Of a DNA stretch of 64,000 bases, positions 9,073 through 24,935 are shown piece after piece. The stretch spans positions 4,154,001 through 4,218,000 of the forward strand of contig OZ244581.1 in assembly GCA_965217935.1 (NCBI GenBank). Reading direction: 5' to 3'. The position numbers and the translations under genes are program-made. Source of the stretch: JBBROS01 sp965217935 (GTDB taxonomy: Bacteria > Pseudomonadota > Alphaproteobacteria > Acetobacterales > Acetobacteraceae). The notes below the pieces were generated by a model. It did not search any database. It worked only from the letters and a program-made list of their open reading frames with translations, and had not been told where the DNA came from. How positions within the stretch are numbered: the stretch's first letter is position 1; every line of letters begins with the position of its first letter.

Positions 9073-10176
9073 GTGAAGGTTTTGCAGGTCACGAACGTTG
9101 ATTTCTCGCTGCGCCACTTCCTGCTGCCGCTGATGCAGGGCGCCAGGGCGCGCGGCCATGAGGTGGTCGGCGTCTGCGCCGACGGCCCGCTCCTGGCCGG
9201 CGTGCGGGCCGAAGGCCTCCGCGTCGTGCCCGTGCCGATGGCCCGCAGCCTCTCCGTGCCCGCCCAGTGGCGCGCGTTCCGGGCCTTGCTGCGGGTCATG
9301 CGCGCGGAGCGGCCCGACCTGGTTCACGCCCACATGCCGATCAGCGGGTTCCTGGCCCGCGTCGCCGCCCGGCTGTGCGGCGTGCCGCATGTCGCCTACA
9401 CCTGCCACGGCTTCCTGTTCAACCAGGCCGGATCGCGCCGGCGCCGCTGGGCGTCGCTGGCGATGGAGTGGATCGCCGGCCGCCTGACCCACACCTACAT
9501 GACCGTCTCCGCCGAGGAGGCGGCGACCGCCCGCCGCCTGCGTATCCATCGCGGCGCGGTCCCGGTCGGCAATGGCCGCGACCCGGCGCTGTTCCGTCCA
9601 GACCCCGAAGCACGGGCACGGGTGCGCGCCGCCCTTGGCTGCGCGCCGGATGCGGTGGTCGTGGTGATCGTCTCCCGCCTGGTCCGCCACAAAGGCTACC
9701 CGGAGCTGCTGGCCGCGATGCGCGACGTGCCGGGCGCCGAGCTTTGGGTGGCGGGCGAACGCCTGGCGTCGGACCGGGGCGAGGACCTGGCGACCTTGTT
9801 CGGCGGCGCGGGCCTGGCCGGGCGGCTGCGCCTGCTGGGCTACCGCGCGGACACGCCGGCGGTGCTGGCCGCGGCGGACGTGTTCGCGCTGCCGAGCCAT
9901 TTCGAGGGACTGCCGATGTCGATCATCGAGGCGATGCTGACGGGCCTCCCGGTGGTGGGCACGGACATCGCCGGCATCCGCGAGCAGGTCGTGCCGGAGG
10001 AGACGGGGCTGCTGGCGCCGGTCGGGGCGGTCGCGCCGCTGGCGCACGCCCTGGGGCGGCTGGCCGGAGATTCGGCGTTGCGCCAGCGGATGGGCGTCGC
10101 GGGGCGGACGCGCGCCCTGCTGCTGTTCGACGAGGGCCGCGTGGTCGGGCGCGTGCTGGACTTGCTGGGATTGTAG
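9073..10176 (+). CDS. Family 4 (GT-B) glycosyltransferase
   Basis: This 367-residue protein has the two Rossmann-like domains of GT-B enzymes. The N-terminal domain starts MKVLQVTNVDFSLRHFLLPL and has the sugar-acceptor region LVHAHMPISGFLARVAA and CHGFLFN. The C-terminal donor domain has VGNGRDPALFRPD, SRLVRHKGYPELL, and the family signature FALPSHFEGLPMSIIEAM, followed by GTDIAGIREQV. It probably transfers a sugar from a nucleotide donor in exopolysaccharide, LPS or a glycolipid; donor and acceptor cannot be told. The start is GTG. It stands alone, so no polysaccharide locus supports a specific pathway. Confidence 0.88.
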   Translation: MKVLQVTNVDFSLRHFLLPLMQGARARGHEVVGVCADGPLLAGVRAEGLRVVPVPMARSLSVPAQWRAFRALLRVMRAERPDLVHAHMPISGFLARVAARLCGVPHVAYTCHGFLFNQAGSRRRRWASLAMEWIAGRLTHTYMTVSAEEAATARRLRIHRGAVPVGNGRDPALFRPDPEARARVRAALGCAPDAVVVVIVSRLVRHKGYPELLAAMRDVPGAELWVAGERLASDRGEDLATLFGGAGLAGRLRLLGYRADTPAVLAAADVFALPSHFEGLPMSIIEAMLTGLPVVGTDIAGIREQVVPEETGLLAPVGAVAPLAHALGRLAGDSALRQRMGVAGRTRALLLFDEGRVVGRVLDLLGL

Positions 10177-10399
10177 CTGGCGCCTGCATGGGCTGCGCCT
10201 GGCAGCATTCGGGCGAGCCGCGTTGAGCCGGGGCGCGGACATAGGCGGCCAGGCCTTGTTCCAGGTCGGGCGGTATGGAAAGAGGTTGGACGTCCAGACT
10301 CGTCTGCTCGGCGCCCATCCGCGCGCGGGCGCACCCCTCGCTGGTGGTCCACCCGCCGCGCGGGCGGCGCTTTGACTGGCGCTGCCTGCCCCGATCACC

Positions 10400-10470
10400 G
10401 GTTTAGGAGACTTTGGCAATACACCTTTTCGCGTTGCGACAGCGGGCCGCCTCGCGAAACGGCGCTTTGC
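10400..10470 (+). repeat. Decayed half copy (C) of the double-hairpin repeat
   Basis: The sequence GGTTTAGGAGACTTTGG, then CCTTTTCGCGTTGCGAC and CCTCGCGAAAC, aligns with the spacer and stem II of the family, but many paired positions have drifted and stem I is missing. It sits in a 377-bp gap between the glycosyltransferase stop and the small membrane protein gene; I see nothing else in that gap. Confidence 0.6.
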
Positions 10471-10553
10471 CCGCACCCCGCCCTGGACGCGCCGATGCGC
10501 CATAGCCGGGCTGCCGGATCGCGGAACTCTCCGAGCTTATGTCCGGCCCGCGC

Positions 10554-10820
10554 TCACCGCGTGTCGGACGGCTTCTGCCCGTTCTGTTTTGCTTCGACAT
10601 CCGGCTCGGTGAGCGGCGCGTCCACGTCGGAAGCCTGGCGCGCGCCGGTTGCGGGGGTGTGGCTGTAGTCGATGTAGGCCAACTTCATCGCCCGCAACGG
10701 ACTGCCGACCAAGGCCCAGGATGCCGCGAGGGAGATGAGCAGCGCGACGGTGATGGCGACCGCGGTCTCGTTGAACCGGGGCGGCTTGCCGGAAGGCTGA
10801 GGGGTGGGCGTCTGGGCCAT
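10554..10820 (-). CDS. Small single-pass membrane protein of unknown function
   Basis: An 88-residue protein with a short polar N-terminus rich in proline and threonine, one hydrophobic segment at about residues 20-42 (AVAITVALLISLAASWALVG), and a charged C-terminal tail that ends QNGQKPSDTR. I do not recognise a family. The composition is natural for a real gene and the frame is not the shadow of another gene. It is divergent from rplK with about 205 bp between the starts. Topology is probably N-in with the tail outside, but this is inferred from charge only. Confidence 0.55.
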   Translation of the reverse strand: MAQTPTPQPSGKPPRFNETAVAITVALLISLAASWALVGSPLRAMKLAYIDYSHTPATGARQASDVDAPLTEPDVEAKQNGQKPSDTR

Positions 10821-11025
10821 GCGACGAACCTCGAGAGAAGGGAGACGCCTGTATAGACGAACCGATGCAAGGCTGAACAGCCGTATGCGTGCGAAAGCGC
10901 TGGACGCCGCCCGGCAGATCGTCTATAGGCCCGGCCTCATTCCAAGGAACGCGGGAGACCGTGGCTGCTTTGACGCGCCGCCGTCGCCATGAACCGCGGT
11001 CCTGCATCCAGCGAGGCGCAGGCTT

Positions 11026-11460
11026 ATGGCAAAGAAAATCGTCGGCTACGTCAAGCTGCAGATACCGGCGGGCAAGGCGAACCCGTCCCCCCCGGTCGGC
11101 CCGGCGCTTGGCCAGCGGGGCTTGAACATCATGCAGTTCTGCAAGGAGTTCAACGCCGCGACGCAGGCGCTCGAGCCTGGCATGCCGATCCCGGTGGTGA
11201 TCACCGCCTTTGCCGACCGCACGTTCACGTTCATCACCAAGACGCCGCCGAACACGTACTTCCTCAAGAAGGCGGCGGGGATCACGAAAGGGACGACGAC
11301 GCCCGGCAAGGGGGCGACGGTCGGCCGGGTCACGACGTCGCAGTTGCGCGAGATCGCCGAGAACAAGATGAAGGACATGAACGCCAACGACGTGGAGGCG
11401 GCTATGCGCATGTTGACCGGCAGCGCCCGCTCGATGGGCCTGTCGGTGGTGGAGGGCTGA
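11026..11460 (+). CDS. rplK: 50S ribosomal protein L11
   Basis: The 144-residue L11 of the GTPase-associated centre, which binds 23S rRNA helices 43/44 and contacts translation factors and RelA. The N-terminal domain begins MAKKIVGYVKLQIPAGKANP and has the PPVGPALGQRG proline-rich hinge; the C-terminal rRNA-binding domain ends SARSMGLSVVEG. Length is typical. It is the first gene of the L11-L1-L10-L12-RpoB-RpoC cluster, and its promoter must lie in the roughly 205 bp shared with the divergent small membrane protein gene. secE and nusG, which often precede rplK, are absent here. Confidence 0.98.
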   Translation: MAKKIVGYVKLQIPAGKANPSPPVGPALGQRGLNIMQFCKEFNAATQALEPGMPIPVVITAFADRTFTFITKTPPNTYFLKKAAGITKGTTTPGKGATVGRVTTSQLREIAENKMKDMNANDVEAAMRMLTGSARSMGLSVVEG

Positions 11461-11464
11461 GGCG

Positions 11465-12157
11465 ATGGCACAGAACAAGCGCCTCAAGGCGGGCTACGAG
11501 ACGTTTGACCGGGGCAAGCCCTACGCCCTCGTCGAGGCGATCAAGCTGGTCCGCGCGAACGCCCGCGCGAAGTTCGACGAGACGGTCGAGCTCAGCATGA
11601 ACCTCGGCATCGATCCGCGGCACGCCGACCAGATGGTGCGGGGATTGCTGAGCCTGCCGAACGGCACCGGCAAGACGCTGCGCGTCGGGGTGTTCGCCCG
11701 CGGGGCCAAGGCCGAGGAGGCGCAGGCGGCCGGGGCCGACGTCGTGGGAGCCGAAGACCTGGCCGAGAAGGTGCAGGCGGGCGAGTTCGGTTTCGACCGG
11801 TGCATCGCCACGCCCGACATGATGGCGCTGGTCGGGCGGCTCGGGAAGATTCTCGGGCCGCGCGGGCTGATGCCGAACCCGAAGCTCGGGACCGTCACGA
11901 TGGACGTGAAGGGCGCGGTGACCGCGGCCAAGAGCGGCCAGGTCGAGTTCCGGGCCGAGAAGGCCGGGATCGTCCATGCCGGCATCGGCAAGGCGAGTTT
12001 CGAGGATGACAAGCTGGCCGAGAACATTCGCGCCTTCGTCGACGCGATCCAGAAGGCCAAGCCCGCCGGCGCGAAGGGCACTTACCTGCAGAAAGCGGCG
12101 CTGAGTTCCACGATGGGGCCGGGCGTGCAGCTGGATGTGTCGAGCCTGATGGCCTGA
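11465..12157 (+). CDS. rplA: 50S ribosomal protein L1
   Basis: The 230-residue L1 stalk protein, which binds 23S rRNA helices 76-78, moves deacylated tRNA out of the E site and represses its own operon by binding mRNA in studied species. Visible signatures are the N-terminal KRLKAGYETFD and the L1 signature region KLGKILGPRGLMPNPK followed by GTVTMDVKGAV. The ATG lies 4 bases after the rplK stop, with GGAGG inside the end of rplK as the likely ribosome binding site. The gene is followed by a 301-bp gap with strong stem-loops before rplJ, so the L11-L1 and L10-L12 parts are probably regulated separately. Confidence 0.98.
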   Translation: MAQNKRLKAGYETFDRGKPYALVEAIKLVRANARAKFDETVELSMNLGIDPRHADQMVRGLLSLPNGTGKTLRVGVFARGAKAEEAQAAGADVVGAEDLAEKVQAGEFGFDRCIATPDMMALVGRLGKILGPRGLMPNPKLGTVTMDVKGAVTAAKSGQVEFRAEKAGIVHAGIGKASFEDDKLAENIRAFVDAIQKAKPAGAKGTYLQKAALSSTMGPGVQLDVSSLMA

Positions 12158-12458
12158 CGAGATTCGCCGGTCGCGAGGCCGGCGGTTAGGGGCGGCAGCA
12201 AAGCCGCCCCGTCCTGTCCGAGACCGCACGCCGCTCCCTCGGGGGCAATAAATGGCGAGAGCCAGCGGGCGGGAGACGGGGAAGCAAGGATGACCCGGGC
12301 CGAAAGCGGCCCGGCGACCCGAGCGGTTCCGGCTAGAGGGTCCTTTCGCGATGGTGCGCGGCAGGCTCCGGGACAGGCGATGGAGCGCCATTGGGCGGCT
12401 TCATGGGTAACAGGCCCGGGCGCGGCGTTGCGGCGCCGGGGCGGAAAGGAGACGAGTT
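12158..12458 (+). promoter_or_regulatory. rplA-rplJ intergenic leader with two strong stem-loops
   Basis: This 301-base gap is where the L10(L12)4 complex binds its own mRNA in many bacteria. I see two perfect 8-bp stems: GGGGCGGC at 12189-12196 with GCCGCCCC at 12203-12210 (loop AGCAAA), which may end rplKA transcripts, and CCGGGCCG at 12295-12302 with CGGCCCGG at 12307-12314 (loop AAAG). The end of the gap carries GGAAAGGAG ahead of the rplJ TTG start. That this is the L10 autoregulatory leader is inferred from position; I did not fold the whole region. Confidence 0.5.
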
Positions 12459-12983
12459 TTGGACCGTATGGAGAAGCGGGAGTTCGTAGCCTCGCTCGGT
12501 CAGGTGTTCGCAGAGACGTCGATGGTGGTCGTGACCCACAACAAGGGGTTGACGGTGGCCGAGGTGTCTGATCTGCGGCGCCGGATGCGGGCATCGGGCT
12601 CGACCTTCAAAGTCGCGAAGAACCGGCTGGCCGTCCTCGCCCTGGATGGGACCCGTTTCGACGGCATCAAGCCGATGCTGACCGGGCCGACCGCGCTCGC
12701 GTGGTCGATGGACCCGGTGGCGGTGGCGAAGGCGGCCGTCGATTTCGCCAAGACCAACGAGAAGCTCGTCGTGATCGGCGGCGCGCTCGGCGCCCAGATG
12801 CTGGATGTCGAGGGCGTCAAGGCGCTTGCCGATCTGCCGTCGCTCGACGCGTTGCGCGCGAAGCTGGTGGGGCTGATCCAGACCCCGGCCACGCGGATCG
12901 CCGGCGTGCTCGCCGCACCGGCCGGGCAGCTCGCGAGGGTCTTCGGGGCCTATGCAAGAAAGGACGAGGCGGACGCGGCCTGA
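12459..12983 (+). CDS. rplJ: 50S ribosomal protein L10
   Basis: The 174-residue base of the L7/L12 stalk. Its N-terminal domain binds 23S rRNA, and the C-terminal helix (VLAAPAGQLARVFGAYARK) carries L12 dimers. The start is TTG: the reading LDRMEKREFVASLGQVF matches the family N-terminus, and GGAAAGGAG lies 9 bases upstream, whereas the downstream ATG (fourth codon) would remove conserved residues. Residues VVVTHNKGLTVAEVSDLRR and KVAKNRLAVLAL are typical. It probably shares a transcript with rplL, and L10 likely binds the leader upstream. Confidence 0.97.
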   Translation: MDRMEKREFVASLGQVFAETSMVVVTHNKGLTVAEVSDLRRRMRASGSTFKVAKNRLAVLALDGTRFDGIKPMLTGPTALAWSMDPVAVAKAAVDFAKTNEKLVVIGGALGAQMLDVEGVKALADLPSLDALRAKLVGLIQTPATRIAGVLAAPAGQLARVFGAYARKDEADAA

Positions 12984-13066
12984 ACGGGTCGTGACGCCGT
13001 CGAACAGGCGCAAGGCTCAAGGGCCTTGCATGGAACCACTTTAGGGTTAGATAAGGAAGAGTGAAC

Positions 13067-13444
13067 ATGGCCGATTTGGCAAGACTTGTCGAAGAACTTT
13101 CGACGTTGACCGTTTTGGAAGCCGCCGAGCTTTCCAAGCAGCTTGAAGAGAAGTGGGGCGTATCGGCCGCGGCGCCGGTGGCGGCGGCCGCGGTCGGAGG
13201 GGCTGCGGGTCCGGCCGCGCCCGTTGAAGAGCAGACCGAATTTACCGTGATCCTGTCCAAGGTCGGCGACAAGAAGATCAATGTCATTAAGGAAATACGG
13301 ACCATTACCGGGCTTGGGCTGAAGGAAGCCAAGGATTTGGTCGAGGGCGCGCCGAAGACGGTCAAGGAATCCGTCAACAAGGACGAGGCCGAGAAGCTGA
13401 AGAAGCAACTGGAAGAGCAGGGCGCCGCTGTCGAGATCAAGTAA
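13067..13444 (+). CDS. rplL: 50S ribosomal protein L7/L12
   Basis: The 125-residue stalk protein that recruits translational GTPases. It has the N-terminal dimerisation and L10-binding region (MADLARLVEELSTLTVLEAA), an alanine/proline-rich flexible hinge (AAAPVAAAAVGG) and the C-terminal factor-binding domain (KKINVIKEIRTITGLGLKEAK, LVEGAPKTVKE). I prefer the ATG at 13067, because MADL is the family start and AAGGAAGA lies 6-13 bases upstream; an in-frame GTG two codons earlier is too close to that site. It is followed by a large stem-loop before rpoB. Confidence 0.97.
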   Translation: MADLARLVEELSTLTVLEAAELSKQLEEKWGVSAAAPVAAAAVGGAAGPAAPVEEQTEFTVILSKVGDKKINVIKEIRTITGLGLKEAKDLVEGAPKTVKESVNKDEAEKLKKQLEEQGAAVEIK

Positions 13445-13486
13445 GGCTGCATATCCGGCTACAGCCGCCGGGTGAATTTGAGACTG

Positions 13487-13520
13487 AGCGGGCGGGAACC
13501 AGGACGGGTTGCCGCCCGCT
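13487..13520 (+). terminator. Stem-loop between rplL and rpoB (attenuator or processing site)
   Basis: AGCGGGCGG at 13487-13495 pairs perfectly with CCGCCCGCT at 13512-13520, and AACC/GGTT inside extends the stem past one mismatch. In enterobacteria the rplL-rpoB gap holds a partial terminator and an RNase III site that lower RNA polymerase output relative to L12; the same role is inferred here from position and structure. Confidence 0.6.
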
Positions 13521-13611
13521 ACGCCGTGGCTGAAGGGCCGGAGCGTAAGGTTTGCGGAATGACGATCGGAGGCGGGCCGCCGTCTCCTTCACTTTAAGGT
13601 AAGGACGGGCG

Positions 13612-17784
<4,173 letters not shown>

Positions 17785-17815
17785 CGCTCGCCGCCCTGTC
17801 AACCCGGCACGCATA

Positions 17816-17838
17816 CCGGCAGCCTTCAAGGCTGCCGG
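17816..17838 (+). terminator. Stem-loop between rpoB and rpoC
   Basis: CCGGCAGCC at 17816-17824 pairs perfectly with GGCTGCCGG at 17830-17838 around TTCAA. There is no T tract after it, so read-through into rpoC is expected; mRNA processing or stability is the more likely role. Confidence 0.5.
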
Positions 17839-17872
17839 CAAACACTGACGATTTGATGAAAGGTTCGACGCG

Positions 17873-22021
<4,149 letters not shown>

Positions 22022-22034
22022 CGGCGGGCTTATT

Positions 22035-22064
22035 CCGCGCCTGCTCCGGGTGGGGCGGGCGCGG
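22035..22064 (+). terminator. Possible terminator stem after rpoC
   Basis: CCGCGCC at 22035-22041 can pair with GGCGCGG at 22058-22064, 14 bases after the rpoC stop. The loop is long and there is no T tract directly behind it, so this is a weak candidate. The 205-bp gap to the end of the convergent kinase gene holds nothing else clear. Confidence 0.3.
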
Positions 22065-22226
22065 ACCGGCTGCTGTTGGGCGTTCTCCGTTCCCGGTGAG
22101 CGGAGGGCCTGCATTGCCGTCCTGATGCCCGATATGAGCCGCTCCGGGTCACGGTTGCCTGGTTTTTCGCAAACGCCTCTCGTTTTGCAACGCTTCCGGT
22201 CGCCTCGCGGCCGCGCTGAGTGCCGT

Positions 22227-23543
22227 CTACACGGGAAGACGGAGCCGGGCCCGCAGACCGCCCATCGGGCTGTTTTCCAGCAGGATGTCTCCCCCGTGCG
22301 CCCGCACGATGTCGCGGGCGATCGTCAAGCCCAGTCCTGTCCCCCCGTCGCGCCCGCTCTCGAACGGCTTGAACACGTCCTCCCTTCGGTTCGACGGAAT
22401 GCCAGGCCCGTCGTCGTCGACGATCAATTGCACGGTCCGGCCATGCGGCTCAGCGGCCAGCCGGATGTGCTGGGCGTGGCGCCGGGCGTTGTCGACCAGG
22501 TTGGTCACCGCGCGGCGCACCGCGTCCGGCCGCAGCTTGACCTCGAGGCCGCCCGGGGCATCGAGGGCCACCTGCGCCCCGGCCCGCCGGGCGCTGCACG
22601 CCACCTCGTCCAGCAGCGCGCCGACGTCCACCGCCTGCGCCTGCTCCGTTCCTTCCCCGCGCGCGAAGGCCAGGTAGCCGCCGATCATCCGCTCCATCTC
22701 GGCGATGTCGGCGGTCATCTCGGCGACGTCGTCCCGCAGGTCCGGGGTGGCCGGGAGGACGGCGAGTGCGAGGCGAAGCCGGGTCAGCGGCGTGCGGAGG
22801 TCGTGGCTGACCCCGGCCAGCATCTCGGTGCGCTGCGCCAGGAAGCGGACGATGCGCGCCTGCATCCGGTTGAACGCAGCCGCCGCCTGGCGGACCTCGG
22901 CCGCCCCCTCGGGCCGGATCGGCCCGCGGTCGCGCCCCATGCCGAACGCCTCCGCGGCCTTGGCCAGGCGGCGAATGGCCCGAACCTGGTTGCGCAGGAA
23001 CAACGCGGCGATGCCGAACAGCAGCAGCGACGACCCCAGCACCCAGAGCACGAACACATAGAGCGTCTGCGCGTACAGACGCTTGCGCGGCGCTTCGATC
23101 TCCAGCACGTCGTGGGGGAGCTGGATGCGCACCAGCACGTTGCGGCTGTCCGACGACCAGTCCATCACGAACGGAAGCCCGACTTTTTCCTGCAACGCGG
23201 CCGCGAGGTCGTCGTCCATCGGCCCGAACTGGTTGACGTGCCTGTCCTCGGGCAACGTGGCGTCCGGGACGAGCTGCATCGGCACTTCGAACGTGTGCCA
23301 GGCGCTCCTCAGGATCTCGTTTTCTTCGCCGGGGTAGCGCCGGAGCAGATCGACGGTCTGCGCGATCTCGCCGGCGATGGCGCTTGAGAGCCGCCGGGAG
23401 ATGAGATCGAGGTGGCCGCCATAGAAGTAGGTGAACGTCACCGCCTGCACCACGACGAGCGGCACCAGCACGATCAGCAAGCTGCGGCCGAACAGGCCCC
23501 GGGGCAGGAGCCGCTTGACCGGCCTCGCGAACGGGTTGGTCAT
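22227..23543 (-). CDS. EnvZ-type membrane sensor histidine kinase
   Basis: A 438-residue inner-membrane kinase. TM1 is at about residues 21-41 (SLLIVLVPLVVVQAVTF), a periplasmic sensor region of about 115 residues follows, TM2 is at about 160-184 (LWVLGSSLLLFGIAALFL), then a HAMP linker. The H box GVSHDLRTPLTRL carries His247, followed by the N box NLVDNARRHA, the G1 box DDDGPGIP and the G2 box GTGLGLTIARDI. It overlaps the preceding response regulator gene by 4 bases (ATGA), so the two are translationally coupled and are surely cognate. The signal is unknown. It is the third gene of the MarR-regulator-kinase operon. Confidence 0.92.
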   Translation of the reverse strand: MTNPFARPVKRLLPRGLFGRSLLIVLVPLVVVQAVTFTYFYGGHLDLISRRLSSAIAGEIAQTVDLLRRYPGEENEILRSAWHTFEVPMQLVPDATLPEDRHVNQFGPMDDDLAAALQEKVGLPFVMDWSSDSRNVLVRIQLPHDVLEIEAPRKRLYAQTLYVFVLWVLGSSLLLFGIAALFLRNQVRAIRRLAKAAEAFGMGRDRGPIRPEGAAEVRQAAAAFNRMQARIVRFLAQRTEMLAGVSHDLRTPLTRLRLALAVLPATPDLRDDVAEMTADIAEMERMIGGYLAFARGEGTEQAQAVDVGALLDEVACSARRAGAQVALDAPGGLEVKLRPDAVRRAVTNLVDNARRHAQHIRLAAEPHGRTVQLIVDDDGPGIPSNRREDVFKPFESGRDGGTGLGLTIARDIVRAHGGDILLENSPMGGLRARLRLPV

Positions 23544-24265
23544 ACGCCCGGCTTCAGGATGTAGCCGCGGCCGCGCACCGTATGCAGGAACCGCGGCTCG
23601 CGCGGGTCGGCTTCGATCTTGCGCCGCAACCTTGTGACGAGGACGTCGATGGCGCGTTCGCCGGCCTCGTCCATCTGCAGCCGGCCGACCAGGTCCTCGC
23701 GCGACAACACCTCGCCCGGCTTGGCGCCGAGCGCCTGCAGCAGCGCGGCCTCCCCTCCGGTCAAGTGGACGACCGTGCCGCCGTCCTGCAGCTCGGCCCG
23801 CTCAACGTCGAACAGCATCCGGCCGATGCGTACCGGGCCCGGCGGCTCCGGCGCCGGCGCGGTCCGCCGCAGCATGGCGCGCAGTCTCAGCACCAGCTCA
23901 TACGGCTCGAACGGCTTGCTGAGATAGTCGTCGGCCCCGGACTCAAAGCCGCTGATCCGATCCTCCGGCGCTGCCAGGGCGGTCAGCATCAGGATCGGCA
24001 CGCCCGCCCGCTCGCGCCGCAGCGCGCTGGTCAGCTCAAGCCCGGTCTCGCCGGGCATGCCGATGTCGAGCACGAGCAGATCCGGCTGGATCACGCGCAG
24101 CCTGTCGCGCGCCTCGAGCGCATCGGACGCGGTGGTGACGCGAAATCCCTGCTCGGCCAGGTAGCGGGACAGCAGGCTGCGCAGCCGGGCGTCGTCGTCG
24201 ACCACCAGGACATGGGCGTCGGGGGCGTCGGGGGCGTCGGGGGCGTCCGGGCCAGGCGCGGTCAT
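23540..24265 (-). CDS. OmpR-family response regulator, PetR-like
   Basis: A 241-residue two-domain regulator. The receiver has the acidic pair in VVDDDARLRS, the phospho-acceptor Asp67 in LVLDIGMPG, Thr in LMLTALAAP and Lys in LSKPFEPYEL. The C-terminal winged helix has the OmpR recognition region AIDVLVTRLRRKIEADP and the end HTVRGRGYILKPG. The N-terminus carries a DAPDAPDAPDA repeat encoded by a 9-bp tandem array. It overlaps the MarR-type gene upstream and the kinase gene downstream by 4 bases each. A MarR-type gene in front of an OmpR-type one beside ilvE resembles the petP-petR pair of Rhodobacter and relatives; the name is inferred from this arrangement only. Confidence 0.9.
   Translation of the reverse strand: MTAPGPDAPDAPDAPDAHVLVVDDDARLRSLLSRYLAEQGFRVTTASDALEARDRLRVIQPDLLVLDIGMPGETGLELTSALRRERAGVPILMLTALAAPEDRISGFESGADDYLSKPFEPYELVLRLRAMLRRTAPAPEPPGPVRIGRMLFDVERAELQDGGTVVHLTGGEAALLQALGAKPGEVLSREDLVGRLQMDEAGERAIDVLVTRLRRKIEADPREPRFLHTVRGRGYILKPGV
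24214..24248. repeat. 9-bp tandem repeat within the response regulator gene
   Basis: About four units of GGGCGTCGG in tandem encode alternating Asp-Ala-Pro at residues 7-17 of the regulator, before the receiver domain. Because the unit is 9 bp, copy number changes would keep the frame. Confidence 0.8.
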
Positions 24266-24843
24266 GCGAGCGGCCCCGGGAGCGGCCCCGAGAGCGGCCC
24301 TGGCGGCGTCGCCTGGTCCAGCGCCGTGCGGGCCGGAGGGTCCATGATCCCGCGCATCACCCGGCGGAACCCGTCCACCGCCGGGCCGCCGGCCTCGCGG
24401 TAGGCCGAGGCCAGCCGCTCGCGCTGGCTCTCGAACAGCCGCCGCTCCAGCGCGCGCCCGGCGTCGGTCAGCGCCAGCAACCGCTGCCGCCGGTCGTGCC
24501 GCCCCGGCGTCATGGCCACGAACCCCTGCTCGACCAACGCCGTCAGCACGCGGGCCAGGCTTTGCTTGGTGATGCGCAATATCCCCAGCAGGTCGCCCAC
24601 GGTGATGCCCGGCTGGCGGCCGATGAAATGCAGCGCCCGGTGATGCGCCCGGCCAAGCCCGATCTCCTCGAGAATGATATCGGCCGCCGCGGTGAAATCC
24701 CGGTAGGCGAAGAAGAGCAGGTCCTGGGCATGGCGCATCTGCTCCTCGCGGAGGAACAAATGGTCCACCCCGGCGGGCGGCTTCGGCTCTAGAGTGCGAT
24801 GACCGGCGGCGAACTGGCCGGACCCTTTCTGCATGGCTGGCAT
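24262..24843 (-). CDS. MarR-family transcriptional regulator, PetP-like
   Basis: A 193-residue winged-helix repressor-type protein. Helices of the MarR fold are visible: LGRAHHRALHFIGRQPGITV and DLLGILRITKQSLARVLTAL, the latter being the recognition helix, then the wing with MTPGRHDRRQRLLALTDAG containing the conserved DxRxxxLxLT pattern. N- and C-terminal helices form the dimer interface; the tail is rich in proline and glycine. It heads an operon with an OmpR-type regulator (4-bp overlap) and an EnvZ-type kinase, and is divergent from ilvE with 92 bp between, where a palindrome lies that it may bind. Ligand unknown. The start could also be the ATG three codons in. Confidence 0.9.
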   Translation of the reverse strand: MPAMQKGSGQFAAGHRTLEPKPPAGVDHLFLREEQMRHAQDLLFFAYRDFTAAADIILEEIGLGRAHHRALHFIGRQPGITVGDLLGILRITKQSLARVLTALVEQGFVAMTPGRHDRRQRLLALTDAGRALERRLFESQRERLASAYREAGGPAVDGFRRVMRGIMDPPARTALDQATPPGPLSGPLPGPLA

Positions 24844-24865
24844 CCCGGACGCTTAGGGCAGTTTT

Positions 24866-24902
24866 ATTGACTTAGTTACGGCGTTCATAATACGGTTCGT
24901 AT
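24866..24902. promoter_or_regulatory. Divergent promoter region with a MarR-type palindrome
   Basis: This A/T-rich piece between the MarR-type gene and ilvE contains TTGACT followed 15 bases later by TAATAC, a plausible but short-spaced promoter toward ilvE, and the palindrome ATACG-GTT-CGTAT at 24890-24902 overlapping the presumed -10 side. Binding by the adjacent MarR-type protein is inferred from position. Confidence 0.45.
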
Positions 24903-24935
24903 GTATCAAGCAATATAATTTCACGGAGGCAGGAT

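Noticed and set aside
10177..11025. Search for nusG, secE or a tRNA gene upstream of rplK
   Set aside because: No frame with their motifs and no cloverleaf-like sequence could be seen; the stretch holds only a decayed repeat and a small membrane protein gene.
24214..24248. The 9-bp tandem array considered as a CRISPR or minisatellite locus
   Set aside because: It has no spacers and encodes an in-frame DAP repeat in the response regulator; it is only a short coding repeat.
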